Shown here: positions 8,492 through 16,002 of the stretch, in pieces | How the letters are laid out: the number at the start of each line of letters is the position of its first letter | Numbering within the stretch: the first letter of the stretch is position 1 | Assembly (NCBI GenBank): GCA_963702305.1 | Contig: CAVPBX010000006.1 | Coordinates: 62,001-126,000, forward strand | Source: PALSA-693 sp963702305 | GTDB lineage: Bacteria; Actinomycetota; Acidimicrobiia; Acidimicrobiales; Palsa-688 | Reading direction: 5' to 3' | Length of the DNA stretch: 64,000 nucleotides | Position numbers and translations under genes: made by a program | The notes under the pieces: generated by a model | What the model saw: only the letters and a program-made list of their open reading frames with translations | What the model was told of the DNA's origin: nothing | Databases searched by the model: none

Positions 8492-8911
8492 GTGAACAGG
8501 ACAGAGCTCGTCGAGGCAGTCGCACTCAAGACTGGACTCGACAAGAAACATGCAGAGGCAGCTGTGGGTGCCGTCGCGGAATCGGTCGTGGCCGAGACCA
8601 AAGCCGGCAACCGGGTGGCGATCTTCGGTTTCGGGACCTTCTCGCCGAGCGCCCGGGCTGCCCGCATGGGCCGTAACCCCCAGACCGGGGCGCCGGTGAA
8701 GATCGCCGCGTCCAAGAGCGTCCGCTTCGCGCCGGCGTCAGCTTTCAAGGAGGCCCTCAACAGCCGGGGCAAGGCTGCTGCGGCCAAGAAGGCTGCACCG
8801 GCGAAGAAGACTGCGGCGGCCAAGAAGGTCGCACCGGCCAAGAAGTCGGCCAAGGCCGCCAAGAAGGCTGCTCCCGCCAAGAAGGCCGCCAAGGCCGCCA
8901 AGAAGCGCTGA
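8492..8911 (+). CDS. hupB: HU nucleoid protein with lysine/alanine-rich H1-like tail
   Basis: The first ~90 residues are a standard HU/IHF fold (NRTELVEAVALKTGLDKKHAEAAV..., GFGTFSPSARAARMGRNPQTG with the DNA-intercalating beta-arm). The remaining ~50 residues are AAKKAAPAKK-type repeats, as in mycobacterial HupB and Streptomyces HupS, which add nonspecific DNA compaction. The start is GTG 8492 with AGGAGGTG at 8481-8488 five bases upstream; an ATG 23 codons earlier is in frame but adds residues not seen in HU. The gene is followed 11 bp later by a second basic protein in the same operon. Confidence 0.95.
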   Translation: MNRTELVEAVALKTGLDKKHAEAAVGAVAESVVAETKAGNRVAIFGFGTFSPSARAARMGRNPQTGAPVKIAASKSVRFAPASAFKEALNSRGKAAAAKKAAPAKKTAAAKKVAPAKKSAKAAKKAAPAKKAAKAAKKR

Positions 8912-8922
8912 GAGAAGGGGAC

Positions 8923-9456
8923 ATGAGTCCAGTCAAGAAGACCGCTGCGGCGGCCAAGAAGGCGCCAGCGAAGAAGGCTGCGCCGGCGAAGAAGGTCACG
9001 CCGGCCCGGAAGACGGTCGGCGTCAAGAAGACGGTCGCCAAGAAGGCCGTGGTCGTCAAGAAGACATTGGCCAAGAAGGTGGCACCGGTGAAGAAGACCG
9101 TGGCCAAGAAGGCCGCGGTCGTCAAGAGGACGGTGGCCAAGAAAGCGGCGCCGGCCAAGAGGTCCCCGGCCAAGAAGGCCGCGCCGGCCAGGAAGACTGC
9201 GGCCAAGAAGACCGCGGCCGCCAGGAAGACCGTCGCCCGCAAGGCTCCGGCCAAGCGGACGGTGTCGGCCAAGAAGACTGCGCCGGCCAGGAAGACCGCG
9301 GCGAAGAAGGCTGCGCCGACCAAGAAGACTGCGGCCAAGAAGACCGTCGCGGCTCGCAAGACGGCGCCCGCCAAGAAGACCGTCGCGGCTCGCAAGACGG
9401 CACCGGCCGCGAAGCGCGTCGTCACCCGCCGGGCAGCACCCGCCAAGAAGGCCTAG
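8923..9456 (+). CDS. Stand-alone histone-H1-like Lys/Ala/Pro-rich protein
   Basis: The 177-residue protein consists almost entirely of KKTAAKKAAPAKK/KTVAARKT-like repeats and has no globular HU or other folded domain. Its composition is that of eukaryotic histone H1 tails and of the tails of actinobacterial HU. It begins at ATG 8923 behind AGAAGGGG and follows the HU gene by 11 bp, so both are probably co-transcribed and co-act on DNA packing. Strongly repetitive coding (AAGAAG/GCC units) makes this region prone to copy-number change. A role in nucleoid compaction is inferred from composition and neighbourhood only. Confidence 0.8.
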   Translation: MSPVKKTAAAAKKAPAKKAAPAKKVTPARKTVGVKKTVAKKAVVVKKTLAKKVAPVKKTVAKKAAVVKRTVAKKAAPAKRSPAKKAAPARKTAAKKTAAARKTVARKAPAKRTVSAKKTAPARKTAAKKAAPTKKTAAKKTVAARKTAPAKKTVAARKTAPAAKRVVTRRAAPAKKA

Positions 9457-9458
9457 TC

Positions 9459-9486
9459 GCCCGCCCGCTGTTTCCAGCGGGCGGGC
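9459..9486. terminator. Perfect 12-bp hairpin between convergent genes
   Basis: GCCCGCCCGCTG, a TTTC loop and CAGCGGGCGGGC form a perfect stem 3 nt after the H1-like gene and directly at the stop of the convergent PIG-L gene. There is no U-tract, as is common for actinobacterial terminators; it could serve both directions. Confidence 0.7.
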
Positions 9487-10256
9487 TACAGGTCCTGGAG
9501 GGCCTTGAAGGCTTCGGCGACGGGGAGGCCGGCTGCCACTCCGGCGCGGGCGTGGTGCGTCTGCAGTCTCGCGGTAAACGCCAATAGATCTTCGGCGTCG
9601 AGATCGGTCGCGTCGGTGATGTGCATCGTCGACCGGAACTGGCTGCGATGGGCCAGGAGGGCTTCGAGTTTGCGTTCCTCGAACCCCTCGATGTTCTCGA
9701 CGTGATCGGGTTCGTCTGCCTCCCACAGCAGCAGGACGCGCGGCCGGTGCGGCGCCTCGTCGAGTTCGGGGTAGAAGTGGGGATCGCGTGCCGCCACGAT
9801 GCCGTCGGTGGCGAGAAAACCGGCGTGGCGGTGGTCGGGGTGCAGCCGATAGCGCTTCCACGGGTCATGGCCCAGCACCACGTCCGGACGGACCCGTCGG
9901 ATGCACTGGGCGATCTGGCCACGCTGGCGGAGTCCGGAGTCGAGCTCACCGTCGGGCCAACCGAGAAAGGTCACGTCACCTTCGCCGCCGAGCCGGCGCG
10001 AGGCCTGGCGTTGCTCGTCCTGGCGGATCGCCACCAGCGCGACCGGGTCCTGGTCGGGATCCCAGGAACCCTTCGAGCCGTCGGTGCACACCACGTGATG
10101 GATACGACAGCCGGCTGCCGCCCACTTGGCCAAGGTGCCACCGCAGCCAAACTCGATGTCGTCGGGATGGGCGCCGATCGCCAGCGCTACCGACGGCACC
10201 GGCAGGTCCACTGTCGAGGCAGCCGCGAGCGGACCTCGCGCCATGGGGTCGGTCAT
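9486..10256 (-). CDS. PIG-L family deacetylase
   Basis: 256 residues of the PIG-L/LmbE zinc-dependent deacetylase family (MshB, Mca, BshB and GlcNAc-PI deacetylase relatives). The metal-binding motif AHPDDIEFGCGG lies near the N-terminus and the later metal-binding HPDHRHAG about residue 130. The start ATG 10256 overlaps the cofC stop by four bases (ATGA), so the two are translationally coupled. A second, clearly different family member (mca) lies at 60.5 kb, so this one is not the mycothiol conjugate amidase; MshB or another N-acetylglucosamine-type substrate are possibilities that sequence alone does not settle. Confidence 0.87.
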   Translation of the reverse strand: MTDPMARGPLAAASTVDLPVPSVALAIGAHPDDIEFGCGGTLAKWAAAGCRIHHVVCTDGSKGSWDPDQDPVALVAIRQDEQRQASRRLGGEGDVTFLGWPDGELDSGLRQRGQIAQCIRRVRPDVVLGHDPWKRYRLHPDHRHAGFLATDGIVAARDPHFYPELDEAPHRPRVLLLWEADEPDHVENIEGFEERKLEALLAHRSQFRSTMHITDATDLDAEDLLAFTARLQTHHARAGVAAGLPVAEAFKALQDL

Positions 10257-10859
10257 CGGGTGATGGCGGCGAGGTCGTCGGGCACGTCGACGTCCCACGC
10301 CAGCGGCGACGACCCGATCACCCGGATCGGCAAGCCCAGCCGCCTGGCCTCGTCGAGATGCCGGGCAAACGACCCCGGCCCGTACGAAAACGCAAACCCC
10401 GCCGACGTGGGGACCGCGAGGACGTTGGTGCCATCGCGGCGGCGATCGGGGACGATGGTCACGCCCGGGAAATGCGTCACCCAGCGCAGGTCGGTCGCGA
10501 GGGGGAGATCGCCGGCTGCCACCACCACCAGCCCCGCGCCGGCCGCGCCCAGCCGGGTCACGCCCTCTTGCACCGCACCGTTGAGCCCTCGCCCCGGTTC
10601 CCAGATCACCAACGCGCCCAGCCCGCGCGCCCAGGCGGCCACTTCGGGGTCGTCGCACACCACGGCCACCGGCAGCCCGGCAGCGGACGCCACCACCCGG
10701 GTGGCCATCTCCTGGGCCAAGGCGGCGCCTCGCCGGGGGTGACATGGCGGGTGCCAGGCGCAGCTTGGCCTGGCGAAAGGCTTTCACCGGCACCAGCACG
10801 GCCTCCCGGCCGAACCAGCCGTCTCCGGGCGGGCCGGACGGCGGCGCGGCGTCGGGCAT
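10253..10859 (-). CDS. cofC: CofC-type 2-phospholactate/phosphoenolpyruvate guanylyltransferase, frameshifted
   Basis: CofC makes the GDP-activated intermediate in coenzyme F420 biosynthesis. The N-terminal part (AVLVPVKAFRQAKLRLAPAMSPPARR) reads in one frame and the rest (ALAQEMATRVVASA..., AVVCDDPEVAAWA, GRGLNGAVQEG, VVAAGDLPLA, GTNVLAV, YGPGSFARHL) in the next. Removing one base from the GCGCCGCC stretch at about 10722-10731 restores a continuous protein of about 200 residues, normal for the family. The lesion is either a sequence error or a genuine mutation; loss would block F420 synthesis unless rescued. The ATG at 10859 lies 6 nt after a TAGGAT -10 hexamer, and the gene is coupled to the PIG-L gene. 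Confidence 0.85.
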
Positions 10860-10871
10860 GCCGGCATCCTA
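10860..10871 (-). promoter_or_regulatory. Leaderless promoter -10 of cofC
   Basis: TAGGAT on the minus strand at 10871-10866, then six bases, then ATG 10859. Confidence 0.5.
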
Positions 10872-10930
10872 CGACGGCGCCTCCACAACCGACCGCGGGC
10901 CCTGCTCCGGACCGCAGCCCGGCACCACGG

Positions 10931-10943
10931 TAGGCTCCGCGCC
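10931..10943 (+). promoter_or_regulatory. Probable leaderless promoter -10 of the rpiB-like gene
   Basis: TAGGCT at 10931-10936 is followed after seven bases by GTG 10944. Confidence 0.4.
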
Positions 10944-11351
10944 GTGCGAGTGGCTTTCGGCACCGACGAGCAGACCTTGCTCACCGCGGCCGTTGCGGCT
11001 CGTTTGGCCGCCGCCGGGCACATCGTCGACGTCGTCGCCGATCCCGCGCCGTGGCCAGAGGTGGGCCGGGCCGTGGGGGAGGCGGTGGCATCCGGACAGG
11101 CCGAGCGCGGCGTGGTCTGCTGCTGGACCGGGACGGGGGTATCGATCGCCGCCAACAAAGTGCCAGGCGTGCGCGCCGCGCTGTGCATCGACGCCGAAAC
11201 GGCGCGCGGCGCCCGCCGGTGGAACGATGCCAACGTGCTCGCCCTCAGCCTCCGCCTCACCAGCGAGCAGGTCGCCGACGAGATCCTCCAGGCCTTCCTC
11301 GACACCGAGCCCGACCCCGCCGAGTCCGGCACCATCGCTCGCATCCCATGA
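10944..11351 (+). CDS. RpiB/LacA/LacB-family sugar-phosphate isomerase
   Basis: 135 residues, close to the RpiB length of about 150. It shows the family core CCWTGTGVSIAANK with the likely catalytic Cys, the anion-binding ARRWNDANVLALS region and an N-terminal Rossmann-like strand. RpiB enzymes interconvert ribose-5-phosphate and ribulose-5-phosphate; some relatives act on other sugar phosphates, and the short N-terminal region leaves specificity open. It starts a tight run: its stop overlaps the next start (ATGA) and that gene overlaps rnhB. Confidence 0.85.
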   Translation: MRVAFGTDEQTLLTAAVAARLAAAGHIVDVVADPAPWPEVGRAVGEAVASGQAERGVVCCWTGTGVSIAANKVPGVRAALCIDAETARGARRWNDANVLALSLRLTSEQVADEILQAFLDTEPDPAESGTIARIP

Positions 11352-12085
11352 TCCGCCGGTTGTACCCGACCGCGGCGGACATCGCCGGTGTCGAGGCCCT
11401 CGAAGCCGAGTATCTGCACCCGGCCGGCCGCCATATCCGCGCCAACTTCGTGACCTCCATCGACGGCATGGTGGAGGTCGACGGGCGCAGCGGCGCCCTG
11501 AGCGGTGACGCCGACCGGGACGCGTTCATGGCCATGCGCGCGGTCGCCGACGTGATCCTGGTTGGCGCCGGCACCGTCCGGGAGGAGCGCTACGGGCCGG
11601 TGCGTCTCGAAGCGGCGGTCGAGGATCGCCGCCGCGCCCGTGACCAGGCGCCGATCCCGCCGCTGGCCATTGTCAGCAACCGGGGCGATCTGGATCCCGA
11701 GGCCAAGGTCTTCCGTGGGGACGACAAACCGTTGCTGTTGACCACCGAGGGAGCCGCCGCCGCCCATCCGGACCTGGCCCGCGTGGCCGAGATGGTGGTG
11801 TGCGGCGATCAGTGGGTGGAGTTGACGGTCGCCGTCGACGAGCTGGCGGCCCGGGGCCTCATTCGGGTGCTGTGTGAGGGCGGACCGACCTTGTTGCGTT
11901 CGCTCATCGGGGCCGACCTGCTCGACGAGCTGTGCTGCACGGTGGCGCCGCGATTGGTGGGCCCGGGCCACCGCAGCCTCATGGGCGACCAGGTCCTGGC
12001 CGACCCGATCGCCCTGCGCCTGGCCCACCTCTACGAGGGCGGCGGGATGACCCTGGCCCGCTACTCCTTTCGGAACGAGCCGTGA
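11348..12085 (+). CDS. RibD C-terminal-like pyrimidine/dihydrofolate-type reductase
   Basis: 245 residues with the RibD reductase / DHFR-like fold: FVTSIDGMVEVDGRSG, LVGAGTVREERYGP and VLCEGGPTLLRSL are the substrate and NADPH-binding signatures. Family members reduce the ribosyl side chain in riboflavin synthesis; the stand-alone mycobacterial homologue Rv2671 is a RibD-like reductase reported to have weak dihydrofolate reductase activity. The start ATG 11348 overlaps the preceding stop, and an earlier in-frame GTG would overlap the rpiB-like gene by nearly 300 bp and is rejected. Confidence 0.85.
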   Translation: MIRRLYPTAADIAGVEALEAEYLHPAGRHIRANFVTSIDGMVEVDGRSGALSGDADRDAFMAMRAVADVILVGAGTVREERYGPVRLEAAVEDRRRARDQAPIPPLAIVSNRGDLDPEAKVFRGDDKPLLLTTEGAAAAHPDLARVAEMVVCGDQWVELTVAVDELAARGLIRVLCEGGPTLLRSLIGADLLDELCCTVAPRLVGPGHRSLMGDQVLADPIALRLAHLYEGGGMTLARYSFRNEP

Positions 12086-12774
12086 GCCGGGCGCCCACCC
12101 TCACCGTCGAGCGGGGCCTGTGGGACGACGGCCACCAGGTCGTCGTCGGCGTCGACGAAGTCGGGCGCGGCTCGTGGGCGGGACCGATCATGGTCGGCGC
12201 CGCGGTCCTCCCCCAGAGCCGAAGGGTGTACCGGGTGCGCGACTCCAAGATGTTGCGCGAGCCCGAGCGGGAGCGGCTCTTCGACCGGCTGGCCGATTGG
12301 TGCGAGGCCTGGGCCGTGGGGTCGGCGTCGCAGGAGGAGTGTGACGAGGTCGGCATGGCCGAAGCCCAGCGCCGGGCGGCCCGCCGGGCGATCGAGGGGC
12401 TGGGCGTGGCACCCGACCACGTCCTCGTCGACGGCAACTGGGACTTCGTCGGCCTGGGGTGCACCCAGCGCATCGTCCGGGGTGACGCCACTTGCCTGTC
12501 GATCGCCACCGCGTCGATTCTGGCCAAGGTCACCCGGGATCGGATCATGCGAGCCGAGGCCGAGCATTACCCCGGGTACGAGTTCGACGCCAACAAGGGC
12601 TATCCGTGCCCGCGTCACAAGATGGCGTTGCACGCCTACGGGCCGTCCGCCATCCACCGTCGCACCTGGGTCTTCATGGAGCACCTGGTGTGGGGGGTCC
12701 CCGGGGCCCGCGCCGCGCCGCGGCCCTGGTTGCCAGTCGACGAGACCGGCGACGAGCTCACCCTTTTCACCTAG
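12082..12774 (+). CDS. rnhB: Ribonuclease HII
   Basis: 230 residues. RNase HII removes ribonucleotides misincorporated in DNA and RNA primers in the cytoplasm. The metal-binding pair Asp25-Glu26 is in GVDEVGRGSWAG; further signatures are DSKML, LVDGNWDF and the GDATCLSIATASILAKVTRD block with the third acidic residue upstream, plus ANKGYPCPRHKMALHAYGPS. The start GTG 12082 overlaps the preceding TGA by four bases; a longer GTG start at 11932 would run back into the reductase gene. The stop TAG shares a CTAG with the stop of the convergent lipoprotein gene. Confidence 0.95.
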   Translation: MSRAPTLTVERGLWDDGHQVVVGVDEVGRGSWAGPIMVGAAVLPQSRRVYRVRDSKMLREPERERLFDRLADWCEAWAVGSASQEECDEVGMAEAQRRAARRAIEGLGVAPDHVLVDGNWDFVGLGCTQRIVRGDATCLSIATASILAKVTRDRIMRAEAEHYPGYEFDANKGYPCPRHKMALHAYGPSAIHRRTWVFMEHLVWGVPGARAAPRPWLPVDETGDELTLFT

Positions 12775-15095
12775 CTGTTCGGAAGTCCCGTCCACACCGC
12801 GAGCCGCCCGTCCACCTGTCCGGCCACGACCGGTACCGTCCCAAACCACGCCACCCGATCGATCTGCGCCGGTTGCGACCCCTCCCACGGGACGCCACTC
12901 GTGTCCAGTCGCTGCCAGGATGCGCCCGAGTCGGCGGAGCGCCACAAGCCGAGCGCCGAGCTCGGGAACCCGCCGGGACCGCCGGCCGCGGCCGCCAGCC
13001 AGGCGGGGCTGCTGCGGACCACTTCGTCGGCGGGAAACGGGACGCCCGGCCCGAAGGGGCTCGACATCTGCGTCGTCCAGGCCCGCCCGGACGCCGACGT
13101 CCAGTACTCCGGGCCCGGTTCGGCGCCGGCGACGGCGCTGGTTCCGAAGGCGTCGAACACCGGGGCACCGGCGGGTCCGCCCGTGGTGGTGGGCCCAGAC
13201 GGTGTGGTCGCCGGTGGCGCCGCCGATTCGGACCCGGGCGTCGCGGGCGCGCACCCGGCCATGGCGTCCGATGCGGTGGGTCGGGGGTCGGGCGCGATGG
13301 TGGCCGTGGTCCAGTGGATGCCGTCGCCGGACAACCAGGCCCGGGGGACCGAGCTGCCGTGCGTCGGTTGCAGGCCGCCTACGACCGCCACCAGGTTGGT
13401 GCTGGCGCAGACGCCGGTGGCCTCGTCGGAGCCGCCGACCGGTCGGGGGTCGAGCGCGGTGGCGGGGCGCCAGGCTCCGGAGGCGAGACGGGTCCAGGCG
13501 ACGGCCTGATCGGCGCGGCCCTGGCGTCGCCAGCCGACGGCCAGCAGCCCGCCGTCCCGTGCCGTGAGCCCGGTGACCGTGGCCCCGGCGAATACGCCCC
13601 CCGTGGCCGCCTGCGCCCACGTGATGGCATCGGTGGAGGTGAGCAGATCCACCGCCGCTGCGCCGGGGCCGAGCGCCTGCGCGGACTGGTCGACGTCGAC
13701 CGCCAGCGTCAGGGCGCCCCCGGCGTAGGCCAGCCCGACCGGTCGGGCCACCGCCTGCACCGGCCCGAAGGTGGCCGGGTTGGCGGAGGGCTCGGCCCAC
13801 GACGCGCCCCGCTGCACCAACAGATGGGGCTGGCCCAGGTCGCCGTCGGCGACCACCGTGGTCGACCCGGCCACGGCCACGAGGGAGGCTCGCCAGTACG
13901 CCGAGGCCGCCGCGGCCGCGGGAAGGGCCAGCGCCGCCCAGTGCACCCCGTCCGTCGACCGCCACAGCCGCGCCGCGGAGGGGCCGCCGCCGGCGGCGAC
14001 CAGGGTCGCCGACCGCGGTCCGGTTGGGACGGCGGTGAGGGCCGCCACCCCGCCGTCGGAACCGTCGGGCGGTGGTCCGGCGCCGAGCCCGAAGGCCGAG
14101 GAAGGTGGGCTCCAGCTGGCCCCGTTGGGGGAGATCCATGCCGCCGGCGACCAGTGGGGACCCGTCCGGGTGGCGCCGACCGCAGCCAGCCCGGGGCCGA
14201 GGGTCCCGAGCGAGGCCAGCCCGGTGATGACGCGGTCACCGGGGCCGGCGAACGCGGTCTGGGCCGACAGGACCGGGTGCCAGTTGACTCCGTCGCCGGA
14301 TGTCCACAGGGCGGCGGCGATGGCAGATCCGTTGCGTTCCCACCCGCCCGCGTACGCCCCGTCGGGCGCGGCGAGCAAGGTGGTGATGTGGGGGTCGGTG
14401 GCCCCGCCGATCACCCGCTCGGCCCCGGTGAGCTGGGCCCAGCGCCGACCGTCACTCGAATACCAGAGGGCGACGTGGCCGCCGACCGTGCCGGCGGCGA
14501 AGAGACCGAGCGGGCCGCCGGCGACGGTTGTCATCGCCGCGTCACCGGTAAGCAGGTTGCTGGCGCCCGGTTGGTCCGCGGCTACCTCCACGAAGGCCGC
14601 TCCGGGCGCCGTCGAGATCCACGCCGCGGCTTGCCGGTTGGGGCTGCGACCGATGGAGCCGACGACGACGGTCGCCGTCCGCCACGTCGCCGCCGCGCTG
14701 GCCTGGCTGTCCACTTGCGGCCCGGTCAGCGCCTGCGCCGTCCAGGCTGCGCCGTCAGCCGATGTCCACACCGTGGCCGTGGTGCTGCCGTCCGCGGCCA
14801 GGCGGGTGCCGGCGATCGTCCACGGCCGGCCGTCGCTCGGCGCCACCACCGCGGCCAGCGTGCTGGACGCCCCGCCACCGACGGCGAGGGCCGGGCTGGC
14901 GGCGCGCGTCCATTCGTACGGTCCGGTATCGGGCCGGGTGGTCGTGGTGGCGGCCGGACTGGTCGGGGGGGACGGGGTGGGCGGTGGGACGGCTCGGCGA
15001 TGACTGCTACCGCAGGCGGCCAGCACCCCGGCGGCGAGCGCCACGGTCACGGCAACGGAGGCGACCGCGGATGCGGATCGGGCTGGCGACGGCAT
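12771..15095 (-). CDS. Secreted lipoprotein with Asp-box-like beta-propeller repeats
   Basis: A 774-residue exported protein. A short hydrophobic signal ends in a lipobox-like LAAC (Cys about residue 28), followed by a Pro/Thr/Ser linker. The body carries about nine Asp-box-like repeats such as TSADGAAWTAQ, YSSDGRRWAQL, TSGDGVNWHPV, RSTDGVHWAAL and LSGDGIHWTTA, the signature of sialidase/BNR-type beta-propellers. No catalytic arginine triad or Tyr/Glu pair of sialidases could be identified, so a binding or scaffolding role on the outer face of the membrane is as likely as hydrolysis. It lies 12 bp downstream of a small Cys-rich gene on the same strand. Confidence 0.75.
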   Translation of the reverse strand: MPSPARSASAVASVAVTVALAAGVLAACGSSHRRAVPPPTPSPPTSPAATTTTRPDTGPYEWTRAASPALAVGGGASSTLAAVVAPSDGRPWTIAGTRLAADGSTTATVWTSADGAAWTAQALTGPQVDSQASAAATWRTATVVVGSIGRSPNRQAAAWISTAPGAAFVEVAADQPGASNLLTGDAAMTTVAGGPLGLFAAGTVGGHVALWYSSDGRRWAQLTGAERVIGGATDPHITTLLAAPDGAYAGGWERNGSAIAAALWTSGDGVNWHPVLSAQTAFAGPGDRVITGLASLGTLGPGLAAVGATRTGPHWSPAAWISPNGASWSPPSSAFGLGAGPPPDGSDGGVAALTAVPTGPRSATLVAAGGGPSAARLWRSTDGVHWAALALPAAAAASAYWRASLVAVAGSTTVVADGDLGQPHLLVQRGASWAEPSANPATFGPVQAVARPVGLAYAGGALTLAVDVDQSAQALGPGAAAVDLLTSTDAITWAQAATGGVFAGATVTGLTARDGGLLAVGWRRQGRADQAVAWTRLASGAWRPATALDPRPVGGSDEATGVCASTNLVAVVGGLQPTHGSSVPRAWLSGDGIHWTTATIAPDPRPTASDAMAGCAPATPGSESAAPPATTPSGPTTTGGPAGAPVFDAFGTSAVAGAEPGPEYWTSASGRAWTTQMSSPFGPGVPFPADEVVRSSPAWLAAAAGGPGGFPSSALGLWRSADSGASWQRLDTSGVPWEGSQPAQIDRVAWFGTVPVVAGQVDGRLAVWTGLPNS

Positions 15096-15107
15096 CCGGA
15101 GCGTCGG

Positions 15108-15482
15108 TCAGCGGTTGCTCAGATGGAACCCGTCGTCGCCCCGCCGTTTCCAGATCTGCCACCAGCGCTTCCCCGCCCGATCGGCTTCCACCTCGGCCAG
15201 GATCTCCGGGCCGACCGCGGTGACGATGGCGTCGGCTTCGTCGAGGAGGGTGGCCACGTCCTCGGCCGGCTCGTCCGGTTCTTCCTCCACCGGGGGACGG
15301 CTGAGCGAACCGACCACGAAACTTCCGTCGATGATGTCCCGCTGGTAGCTCGGGCAGTTGTCCGGGCACCGCCACGGGGCCTCCGGTGCCAGGTTGAGCA
15401 CACAGAAGCGGGCCACCTCTCCGGTGTCGTACGTTCGGCTTTGGAAGTGGCGGCAGTCCTCACGCATCGTCACGTAACCCAT
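15108..15482 (-). CDS. Conserved small protein with four N-terminal cysteines
   Basis: About 124 residues. The N-terminal segment MREDCRHFQSRTYDTG...FCVLNL..APWRCPDNCPSY has four cysteines in a C-x~20-C-x~12-C-x3-C arrangement suggesting a small metal site; the rest is acidic (EEEPDEPAEDVATLLDEAD) and ends with a basic WWQIWKRR stretch. I recognise a widespread actinobacterial pattern but not a function. ATG 15482 and ATG 15467 are both possible starts; longer versions add arginine-rich sequence without family character. It is divergent from the MarR gene and probably co-transcribed with the downstream lipoprotein. Confidence 0.6.
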   Translation of the reverse strand: MGYVTMREDCRHFQSRTYDTGEVARFCVLNLAPEAPWRCPDNCPSYQRDIIDGSFVVGSLSRPPVEEEPDEPAEDVATLLDEADAIVTAVGPEILAEVEADRAGKRWWQIWKRRGDDGFHLSNR

Positions 15483-15542
15483 GGTGCCAGGTCCACCCGC
15501 CCGCGCGCCCGTCAGCCGGGCGCCCGATCGACAGCCCGTTGA

Positions 15543-15560
15543 TGTAGCTACACTGCCGTG
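15543..15560 (+). promoter_or_regulatory. Leaderless promoter and overlapping palindrome of the MarR gene
   Basis: The 10-bp palindrome TGTAGCTACA (15543-15552) overlaps the -10 hexamer TACACT (15549-15554), which stands exactly six bases before ATG 15561. Such placement fits autorepression by the MarR protein it precedes. Confidence 0.5.
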
Positions 15561-15992
15561 ATGGCGGCCACCACCGCTCCTACCCTCGGAAGCCAGCTGC
15601 GGCTGGCCGTGCTGCGTCTGTCCCGCCGTCTGCGCCAGCAGACGACCGGCGACATCACCGCCTCGCAGCTCTCCGCGTTGGCGGCGGTCGCCAAACACGG
15701 TGAGGTGTCGCTCGGCGAGCTGGCCGCCATCGAGCGGATCGCCCCGCCCTCGATGACGCGCATCGCCGCCCGCCTGGAGGAGCAGGGCCTGCTCGAACGC
15801 CGCATCGATGTGGCCGACCGGCGCGTCGCCCGGGTGGCGGTCTCTCCGGCCGGCTCGGCCCTGCTTGCTGAAAACCGGACTCGCCGGGACGCCTTCCTGG
15901 CGGCCCGACTCCAGGATTTCACCGCGGAGGAGCGATCCGTGCTGGCCAAGGCCATCCCGCTGCTCGAGCGGCTGGCGTCGGAGGACAGCTGA
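15561..15992 (+). CDS. MarR-family transcriptional regulator
   Basis: 143 residues with the winged-helix MarR layout: ITASQLSALAAVAKHGEVSLGELAAIERIAPPSMTRIAARLEE is the helix-turn-helix region, followed by the wing LLERRIDVADRRVARVAVSPAG and a C-terminal dimerisation helix. MarR proteins are usually ligand-responsive repressors of a neighbouring gene. A GTG directly before the ATG is also in frame; the ATG is preferred from the -10 spacing. The neighbouring target is not obvious; the divergent Cys-rich gene shares the intergenic palindrome. Confidence 0.9.
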   Translation: MAATTAPTLGSQLRLAVLRLSRRLRQQTTGDITASQLSALAAVAKHGEVSLGELAAIERIAPPSMTRIAARLEEQGLLERRIDVADRRVARVAVSPAGSALLAENRTRRDAFLAARLQDFTAEERSVLAKAIPLLERLASEDS

Positions 15993-16002
15993 CCGAGCGG
16001 CG

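Noticed and set aside
8923..9456. Antisense Arg/Ser/Trp-rich or Ala/Phe-rich proteins over the H1-like gene
   Set aside because: They are mirror translations of AAG/GCC repeats; the plus-strand frame has a ribosome binding site and operon context.
9486..10859. One 457-residue protein joining the CofC N-terminus to the PIG-L deacetylase
   Set aside because: The middle section is out-of-frame cofC; the deacetylase begins at ATG 10256 with an ATGA overlap.
12492..15542. A 1016-residue open frame on the plus strand across the lipoprotein gene
   Set aside because: Composition is Gly/Arg-rich low complexity, it overlaps rnhB in another frame, and the opposite strand encodes a clear secreted protein with regular repeats.
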